From Leclercia adecarboxylata (GTDB lineage Bacteria > Pseudomonadota > Gammaproteobacteria > Enterobacterales > Enterobacteriaceae): a DNA stretch of 64,000 bases. Location: the NCBI GenBank assembly GCA_002360945.1, contig DERO01000024.1, positions 248,001-312,000 on the forward strand. Direction: 5' to 3'. This document shows positions 58,031 to 64,000 of the stretch, one piece after another; position 1 is the first letter of the stretch, and each line of letters begins with the position of its first letter. The position numbers were made by a program, and so were the translations under genes. The notes beneath the pieces are model-generated. The model did no database searches and was not told the origin of the DNA. It saw only the letters and a program-made list of their open reading frames with translations.

Positions 58031-58534
58031 TCAGTGGTGCTGGCAGTTGACGACGTTAAGCAGGTGGCGATCGGTCTGTTCCAGACCCATGCCGGTGCGA
58101 TGCGCCTGGCGAACTTCATCAAGGACGGTTTTCAGTAATACCCCATCCTGCAGCTGCTCTTTTTCAATATCATGCAGGAAGTTAAGCGTGGAGATATCTT
58201 TCATTTTCCGCGCTTCATCCGCTAACTGGTTCAGCGTCAGAGAGCGTTGCTCATACTCTTCCAGCGTGCGCTGGAAAACCGCTTCCAGGCAATCACACGC
58301 TTCATCAGACATATCGACGGGTTTCAGCACCGGCATGGCGCCTGATGCTTTCAGAAAATCAAAAACGCGCATCATTTGCGTGACGTTGCTTTGCGCCTGG
58401 AGGCGCAGGAAGGTCGCGGAACCGGTTAACTGATGTTCTGAACACCACTCGCTGAGGTGTAATGAGAGATTTGACGCGTGAAACTCAAGGTTCATCTGCG
58501 TATTGAGCCTGGTAATCATATCCGAGACAGCCAT
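58031..58534 (-). CDS. ftnB: Ferritin-like protein FtnB
   Basis: 167 residues, as in E. coli FtnB (YecI). The ferritin helical bundle is recognisable, but the ferroxidase residues of FtnA are mostly replaced: AQSNVTQMM stands where FtnA has AQEEMTHMQ. FtnB has a specialised role in iron-sulfur cluster repair or anaerobic/stress iron handling in Salmonella. The start at 58534 is 6-7 bases from GGGA and matches the family; ATG at 58540 would leave no ribosome spacing. Confidence 0.93.
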   Translation of the reverse strand: MAVSDMITRLNTQMNLEFHASNLSLHLSEWCSEHQLTGSATFLRLQAQSNVTQMMRVFDFLKASGAMPVLKPVDMSDEACDCLEAVFQRTLEEYEQRSLTLNQLADEARKMKDISTLNFLHDIEKEQLQDGVLLKTVLDEVRQAHRTGMGLEQTDRHLLNVVNCQHH

Positions 58535-58540
58535 ATCCAT

Positions 58541-59080
58541 TCCCTTTTTCTTCGTTTATGTAACCTAAAAAATAATCATCATTAACGATAGTTCACTTCA
58601 GAATAAAAGCATTCTGTTTTACCTGTATGTGATCCCATATTCATTTCAGGCATCGGGTAAAATTCATCATAACAGCGACTGCTTTATAAGAAAATCCTTA
58701 TAAATATATTCTTACTAAACCTTACTTCCCATCAGGAATTAAAAACAGTGAAGGATTTGGAGAGATTCGGACAGAAGAGTATAATGATTAACTATCTGAT
58801 ATATAATATTTTGTATAAATTTAATGCAATTAAATTGATTACGATGTTTGATGTTTTGCCAGGTAGCAGCGAAATAGGTGCTTAGCAAATAAATTTATAA
58901 TTATTCCTGCCGAACGGAATAGAGATAATTCCAGGGATTAATAAAAACTTACACCTGATGAAAATTGCGCAGGATCATTTTTGCGAAAAATAGTGCGATA
59001 TGTGATCCGGCATGGAGTTTACCGCACGGCACTCTGTGAAAATGAAACATTGTTTTATCTTTCTATCTAACGGAGTTCGT
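58541..59080. other. Intergenic region upstream of ftnB and the DJ-1/PfpI gene
   Basis: About 540 bases, AT-rich (58560-58980), between the divergent ftnB and DJ-1/PfpI genes. It should hold both promoters. A 33-codon frame at 58784-58885 has no good ribosome site and is not called. No RNA gene, repeat or known operator recognised. Confidence 0.5.
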
Positions 59081-59638
59081 ATGGCAAAGGTTGCGGTGCT
59101 GCTGGCACCCGGATTTGAAGAGGCGGAAGCGATCATCACCATTGATATCCTGCGCCGTCTTAACATTGAGGTAGAAACCCTGGCCTGCGCCGGGTCGCGC
59201 GCGGTGGTGAGCTACCATAATATGCCGATGGTCGCGGATAACACCCTGAGCGAGAGAATCAATACTTACTACGACGCCGTGGTCCTGCCGGGCGGTCCTC
59301 AGGGCAGCGTTAACCTCGCCGCCAGCGCTGAGGTGGTGCGTTTTGTCGCTGCTCATGATGAAGCGGGCAAGATTATCGCGCCAATCTGTTCCGCCGCCGC
59401 GCGTGTGCTGGGTGGAAACGGGTTGCTGAAAGGGCGTCGCTACGTCTGTTCGGGCGATCTCTGGCAGGGCGTTGAGGACGGTGTGTATGTCGATGCCCCG
59501 GTGGTGGAAGACGGCAACCTCATTAGCGGCAAAGGTCTGGGCCTTGCTTTCGACTTCGCGCTGACCCTCTCTGCGCGCCTGTTGGGCGATGACGCGCCGG
59601 TGCGCGACCACGCCGAACACATCTACTATCCCTGGTAA
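59081..59638 (+). CDS. DJ-1/PfpI-family protein
   Basis: 185 residues from MAKVAVLLAPGFEEAEAI. The flavodoxin-like core carries the nucleophile elbow APICSAARV with the conserved Cys and the family Glu in PGFEEAE. DJ-1/YajL-type proteins are implicated in glyoxal/methylglyoxal repair or redox chaperone activity. The start follows AACGGAG; an upstream in-frame ATG adds 23 residues without similarity. Alone between ftnB (divergent) and araF. Confidence 0.85.
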   Translation: MAKVAVLLAPGFEEAEAIITIDILRRLNIEVETLACAGSRAVVSYHNMPMVADNTLSERINTYYDAVVLPGGPQGSVNLAASAEVVRFVAAHDEAGKIIAPICSAAARVLGGNGLLKGRRYVCSGDLWQGVEDGVYVDAPVVEDGNLISGKGLGLAFDFALTLSARLLGDDAPVRDHAEHIYYPW

Positions 59639-59952
59639 GATCGTCGGGCGCGTATGCGCCCGTCTAACAAGGATATCTTAGCTGATCTTATGGACTAATC
59701 TGCTTTCCCCCTTCCGAATTGTCTGACAAATCCTTCCGTATTTATGTCTTTTTTCGCTGAATGTATGTACGCAATTACTGTAATTCTGCGGTGTGATGGC
59801 GCTCTCTTATGGATGATTAATTTCCCGCTAAAACTATCTCAAGCAAATGCGCTTTAAACACGCCTGGCGCTAATGCCTTGTTTTAAGTCCGATTAAACAA
59901 AATTGAGATGTTGTTTCCCCTACAAATTAGAACGCTAAAGCTGGAGTTAACC
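59639..59952. promoter_or_regulatory. araFGH control region
   Basis: 314 bases between the DJ-1/PfpI gene and araF. It contains AraC half-site-like TATGGA-N7-GCT (59689-59704), a partial CRP-like TGTGA-N6-TCTCT (59792-59807), and a further TATGGA (59808-59813). E. coli araFGH is activated by AraC and CRP at such sites. Confidence 0.55.
59689..59704 (-). promoter_or_regulatory. AraC half-site
   Basis: Read on the minus strand: AGC-N7-TCCATA, the AraC half-site pattern (TAGC-N7-TCCATA). It lies ~250 bases before the araF start, in the same control region as a CRP-like site. Confidence 0.45.
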
Positions 59953-60942
59953 ATGCACAAATTTACTAAAGCGCTGGCGGCCATCGGTCTGGCTGCCGTT
60001 ATGTCACAATCCGCTATGGCGGAGAACCTGAAGCTCGGTTTCCTGGTGAAGCAGCCGGAAGAGCCGTGGTTCCAGACGGAGTGGAAATTCGCTGACAAAG
60101 CCGGGAAAGATTTGAGCTTTGAGGTGATCAAAATTGCCGTGCCGGACGGTGAAAAAACGCTGAACGCTATCGATAGCCTGGCGGCCAGCGGCGCGAAAGG
60201 GTTTGTCATCTGTACTCCGGATCCAAAACTGGGCTCCGCTATCGTAGCGAAAGCGCGCGGCTACGACATGAAGGTCATCGCAGTGGACGATCAGTTCGTC
60301 AACGCCAAAGGCGCGCCAATGGATACTGTACCGCTGGTGATGATGGCGGCGACCAAAATCGGCGAGCGTCAGGGCCAGGAGCTGTATAAAGAGATGCAGA
60401 AACGCGGCTGGGATGTGAAAGACACCGCCGTGATGGCCATTACTGCCGACGAACTGGATACCGCGCGTCGTCGTACCACCGGTTCGATGGATGCCCTGAA
60501 AGCGGCCGGCTTCCCGGAAAAACAGATCTACAAAGTGCCAACCAAATCTAACGATATCCCGGGGGCCTTCGATGCGGCCAACTCCATGCTGGTCCAGCAC
60601 TCTGAAGTGAAACACTGGCTGGTGGTCGGGATGAACGACAACACCGTGCTCGGCGGCGTGCGTGCTACCGAAGGCCAGGGCTTCAAAGCAGCAGACGTGA
60701 TCGGTATCGGCATCAACGGCGTGGACGCGGTGAGCGAACTCTCTAAAGCACAGGCGACCGGCTTCTACGGTTCCCTGCTGCCAAGCCCGGACGTTCACGG
60801 CTACAAATCCAGCGAAATGCTCTACAACTGGGTGACCAAAGGGGCAGAGCCAGCGAAATTTACTGAAGTGACCGACGTGGTGCTGATCACCCGTGACAAC
60901 TTCAAAGCCGAGCTGGAGAAAAAAGGACTGGGCGGTAAGTAA
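59953..60942 (+). CDS. araF: L-arabinose-binding protein AraF
   Basis: Periplasmic receptor of the high-affinity arabinose importer, 329 residues. A signal peptide [20 protein letters not shown] ends AMA before ENLKLGF. Mature fold matches E. coli [52 protein letters not shown] and [13 protein letters not shown]. The start follows CTGGAG; upstream residues in the frame are not signal-like. Confidence 0.96.
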   Translation: MHKFTKALAAIGLAAVMSQSAMAENLKLGFLVKQPEEPWFQTEWKFADKAGKDLSFEVIKIAVPDGEKTLNAIDSLAASGAKGFVICTPDPKLGSAIVAKARGYDMKVIAVDDQFVNAKGAPMDTVPLVMMAATKIGERQGQELYKEMQKRGWDVKDTAVMAITADELDTARRRTTGSMDALKAAGFPEKQIYKVPTKSNDIPGAFDAANSMLVQHSEVKHWLVVGMNDNTVLGGVRATEGQGFKAADVIGIGINGVDAVSELSKAQATGFYGSLLPSPDVHGYKSSEMLYNWVTKGAEPAKFTEVTDVVLITRDNFKAELEKKGLGGK

Positions 60943-60956
60943 TTTACTGTGATTGC

Positions 60957-60978
60957 GCCCCCCGGAAGGCAGGGGGGC
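60957..60978 (+). other. araF-araG intercistronic hairpin
   Basis: GCCCCCC (60957-60963) and GGGGGGC (60972-60978) form a 7-bp G-C stem in the 68-base gap. As in the other importer operons here, it probably protects araF mRNA. Confidence 0.75.
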
Positions 60979-61010
60979 CAGACGTTCACTACTCGATCCT
61001 CGGAGACGTT

Positions 61011-62525
61011 ATGCAACAGTCTGAACCGTATCTCTCATTTCGCGGCATCGGCAAAACCTTTCCCGGTGTCAATGCGTTGACCGACATCAGCTTTGACTGC
61101 TATGCGGGTCAGGTTCATGCCCTGATGGGGGAGAACGGCGCTGGAAAATCCACGCTGCTGAAGATCCTCAGCGGCAACTATGCCCCCACGACGGGCACCC
61201 TGGCGTTACAGGGCAAAGAGGTCGCCTTTGCGGACACCACCGCCGCGCTGAACGCCGGCGTCGCCATCATCTACCAGGAACTGCATCTGGTGCCGGAGAT
61301 GACGGTGGCGGAAAACATCTACCTCGGGCAGCTGCCGCATAAGGGCGGTTTTGTGAACCGTTCGCTGCTCAACTATGAAGCCGGCCTGCAGCTGAAGCAC
61401 CTCGGGCTCGATATCGACCCGCAGACCCCGCTGAAATATCTCTCCATCGGCCAGTGGCAGATGGTGGAAATCGCCAAAGCGCTGGCGCGCAATGCCAAAG
61501 TTATCGCCTTTGATGAACCGACCAGCTCGCTGTCGGCGCGTGAAATCGAGAACCTGTTCCGGGTGATCCGCGAGCTGCGTAAAGAAGGGCGCATCATTCT
61601 GTACGTGTCGCACCGTATGGAAGAGATCTTCGCCCTCAGCGATGCCATCACCGTATTCAAAGATGGCCGCTATGTTCGTACCTTCACCGACATGCAGCAG
61701 GTCAACCACGATCAGCTGGTGCAGGCAATGGTGGGCCGTGAGCTGGGTGACATCTACCACTGGGAGTCGCGCCAGTACGGCGGCGAGCTGCTGCGTCTGG
61801 AAGAGGTGAAAGCCCCGGGCGTGCGCACGCCAATCAGCCTCACCGTGCGCAGCGGCGAGATCGTCGGCCTGTTCGGGCTGGTGGGGGCAGGGCGCAGCGA
61901 GCTGATGAAAGGGCTGTTTGGCGGGACCCGCATCACCGGGGGCCAGGTGTTTATTGACGGCCAGCCGGTCGATATTCAAAAACCGGCGCACGCCATTCGC
62001 GCAGGGATGATGCTCTGCCCGGAAGACCGTAAAGCAGAGGGGATCATCCCGGTGCACTCGGTGCGAGACAACATCAACATCTCGGCGCGCCGTAAGACCA
62101 TCCGCGCCGGGTGCCTGATTAACGATACGTGGGAGGTCAGCAATGCGGATCACCACATTCGTTCGCTGAACATCAAAACGCCGGGCGCGGAGCAGCTGAT
62201 CATGAACCTCTCCGGCGGGAACCAGCAGAAGGCGATCCTGGGCCGCTGGCTGTCGGAAGAGATGAAGGTGATCCTGCTGGATGAACCGACCCGCGGTATC
62301 GACGTGGGGGCGAAGCACGAGATTTATAACGTGATTTATGCTCTGGCAAAACGTGGCGTGGCGGTGCTCTTCGCCTCCAGCGATCTGCCGGAAGTGCTGG
62401 GGGTGGCCGACCGTATCGTGGTGATGCGTGAGGGGGCCATTGCCGGTGAATTGCTTCATGAACAGGCGAATGAACAGCAGGCGTTAAGCCTCGCCATGCC
62501 TAAAGTCAGCCAGGCTGTCGCCTGA
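61011..62525 (+). CDS. araG: L-arabinose ABC transporter ATPase AraG
   Basis: 504 residues with two nucleotide-binding domains. First: Walker [11 protein letters not shown]-loop [13 protein letters not shown], signature-like [15 protein letters not shown] and Walker [13 protein letters not shown]. Second: GLVGAGRSE, signature [15 protein letters not shown] and Walker [13 protein letters not shown]. Matches E. coli AraG along its length. Confidence 0.96.
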   Translation: MQQSEPYLSFRGIGKTFPGVNALTDISFDCYAGQVHALMGENGAGKSTLLKILSGNYAPTTGTLALQGKEVAFADTTAALNAGVAIIYQELHLVPEMTVAENIYLGQLPHKGGFVNRSLLNYEAGLQLKHLGLDIDPQTPLKYLSIGQWQMVEIAKALARNAKVIAFDEPTSSLSAREIENLFRVIRELRKEGRIILYVSHRMEEIFALSDAITVFKDGRYVRTFTDMQQVNHDQLVQAMVGRELGDIYHWESRQYGGELLRLEEVKAPGVRTPISLTVRSGEIVGLFGLVGAGRSELMKGLFGGTRITGGQVFIDGQPVDIQKPAHAIRAGMMLCPEDRKAEGIIPVHSVRDNINISARRKTIRAGCLINDTWEVSNADHHIRSLNIKTPGAEQLIMNLSGGNQQKAILGRWLSEEMKVILLDEPTRGIDVGAKHEIYNVIYALAKRGVAVLFASSDLPEVLGVADRIVVMREGAIAGELLHEQANEQQALSLAMPKVSQAVA

Positions 62526-62539
62526 GTAAGGAGAATAAG

Positions 62540-63520
62540 ATGTCCTCTGTCACTACATCCGGAGCGCCGAAATCGGCCTTCAGCTTTGGGCGAATCTGGG
62601 ATCAATACGGCATGCTGGTGGTCTTCGCCGTGCTGTTCCTCGGCTGCGCCATCTTTGTGCCTAACTTTGCCACCTTCATTAATATGAAGGGGCTGGGTCT
62701 GGCGATCTCCATGTCCGGGATGGTCGCCTGCGGGATGCTATTTTGCCTGGCGTCCGGCGACTTCGACCTGTCGGTGGCCTCGGTCATCGCCTGCGCCGGG
62801 GTAACCACCGCGGTGGTCATCAACATGACCGAAAGCCTGTGGATCGGCGTAGCGGCCGGGCTGCTGCTCGGGGTGCTCAGCGGGCTGGTAAACGGCTTCG
62901 TGATTGCGCGCCTGAAAATCAACGCCCTGATCACCACCCTTGCCACCATGCAGATCGTGCGCGGACTGGCCTATATCATCTCTGACGGTAAAGCGGTGGG
63001 GATTGAAGACGAGCGCTTCTTCACTCTCGGCTACGCCAACTGGCTCGGTCTGCCTGCGCCTATCTGGCTGACCGTCGGTTGTCTGATTATCTTTGGCTTC
63101 CTGCTGAACAGAACCACCTTTGGCCGTAACACCCTGGCGATTGGCGGTAATGAAGAGGCGGCGCGTCTGGCCGGTGTGCCAGTGGTTCGCACCAAGATTA
63201 TTATCTTCGTGCTCTCCGGTCTGGTGTCGGCGGCGGCGGGGATTATCCTGGCGTCGCGTATGACCAGCGGCCAGCCGATGACCTCTATCGGTTATGAGCT
63301 GATCGTTATCTCTGCCTGCGTTTTAGGCGGCGTATCGCTGAAAGGCGGCATCGGAAAAATCTCATATGTGGTGGCGGGGATCCTGATTCTGGGAACCGTC
63401 GAGAACGCCATGAACCTGTTAAACATCTCCCCGTTCTCGCAGTACGTGGTACGTGGCCTGATCCTGCTTGCAGCGGTGATCTTCGACCGTTACAAACAAA
63501 AAGCTAAGCGTACCCTTTAA
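62540..63520 (+). CDS. araH: L-arabinose ABC transporter permease AraH
   Basis: 326 residues, about nine to ten membrane helices. VACGMLFCLASGDFDLSVASVIACAGV and the coupling loop GGNEEAARLAGVPVVRTK are the RbsC-family signatures, and overall match is to E. coli AraH. Last gene of araFGH, 14 bases after araG. Confidence 0.95.
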   Translation: MSSVTTSGAPKSAFSFGRIWDQYGMLVVFAVLFLGCAIFVPNFATFINMKGLGLAISMSGMVACGMLFCLASGDFDLSVASVIACAGVTTAVVINMTESLWIGVAAGLLLGVLSGLVNGFVIARLKINALITTLATMQIVRGLAYIISDGKAVGIEDERFFTLGYANWLGLPAPIWLTVGCLIIFGFLLNRTTFGRNTLAIGGNEEAARLAGVPVVRTKIIIFVLSGLVSAAAGIILASRMTSGQPMTSIGYELIVISACVLGGVSLKGGIGKISYVVAGILILGTVENAMNLLNISPFSQYVVRGLILLAAVIFDRYKQKAKRTL

Positions 63521-63571
63521 CCCGTTTTCCTGCCTTTCGCGACCTAACTTTTAAGTGTAGTCGCGACCTTA

Positions 63572-63603
63572 ACCCCCTTTCCAGCCGCAGCGGGAAGGGG
63601 GTT
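63572..63603 (+). terminator. araFGH 3' hairpin
   Basis: AACCCCCTTTCC and GGGAAGGGGGTT form a long stem around a loop after araH. Few T follow, so it may be a 3'-end stabiliser rather than a strict terminator. Confidence 0.55.
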
Positions 63604-63659
63604 GTCAAATGGCGAGCGCCGTCACACTGTCTATACTTACACTGCTACTGAGATGTTAA

Positions 63660-64000
<341 letters not shown>

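Noticed and set aside
58784..58885. 33-codon hydrophobic frame between ftnB and the DJ-1/PfpI gene
   Set aside because: Only a weak purine-rich stretch upstream, AT-rich chance composition and no similarity to a known small protein.
61206..62459. 417-codon open frame antisense to araG
   Set aside because: Shadow of a long GC-rich gene. araG has full motifs on the other strand, and the antisense frame has no family pattern or ribosome site.

Overview
This window is chromosomal DNA from a member of the Enterobacteriaceae, most likely the Enterobacter/Lelliottia/Leclercia group. About three quarters of the genes match Escherichia coli K-12 genes in sequence and in order, from the flagellar region through uvrY-uvrC to araFGH-otsB. 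The remaining blocks are accessory insertions into that backbone. Genus is an inference from gene content; no species marker is present.

Layout. (1) 1-9.8 kb: flagellar genes fliI(partial)-H-G-F on the minus strand, fliE, yedD, cytoplasmic amylase amyA, then the filament-cap and chaperone genes fliT-S-D, divergent from a very short flagellin gene fliC. Both fliD and fliC have clear sigma-28 promoters. (2) 9.9-19.5 kb: a six-gene flagellin-modification island between fliC and fliA. It encodes a putative glycosyltransferase, a 1132-residue fusion of methyltransferase, TPR and OGT-like (GT41) domains, a sugar aminotransferase, an ATP-grasp ligase, a Gfo/Idh/MocA oxidoreductase and an FkbM methyltransferase. 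(3) 19.5-29.6 kb: conserved backbone with fliA-fliZ, the cystine/D-cysteine block tcyJ-dcyD-tcyL-tcyN, sdiA, yecF, uvrY-uvrC, pgsA and tRNAs Gly-Cys-Leu. (4) 29.6-49.7 kb: about 20 kb absent from this position in E. coli, between tRNA-Leu and yecA. It holds a patatin/lysozyme-like/lipoprotein cassette, a sugar ABC importer with a cupin gene, a Tat-transglutaminase/MerT-like/MerP-like operon, an OpgE-type phosphoethanolamine transferase and a Liv-type amino-acid importer. (5) 49.8-64 kb: backbone yecA, tyrP, yecH, ftnA, yecR, azuC, yecJ, ftnB, araFGH and otsB (partial), interrupted by an RpiB-like isomerase, an MFS exporter, a DcuB-like carrier and a DJ-1/PfpI protein.

How the parts work together. 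Regions 1-3 form a flagellar late-assembly unit. FliA reads fliC and fliD, FliS and FliT are the chaperones for flagellin and cap, and the inserted island probably makes and attaches a nucleotide-sugar-derived glycan to the short, Ser/Thr-rich flagellin. The island lacks genes for making a nucleotide sugar, so its precursor probably comes from the dTDP-sugar pathway elsewhere in the genome.

The most unusual content is the patatin-lysozyme-lipoprotein cassette next to tRNA-Leu, with a 22-codon ORF at its distal end; the methyltransferase-OGT fusion; and the transglutaminase-MerT-MerP operon. No insertion sequence, integrase, CRISPR array or rRNA was found.
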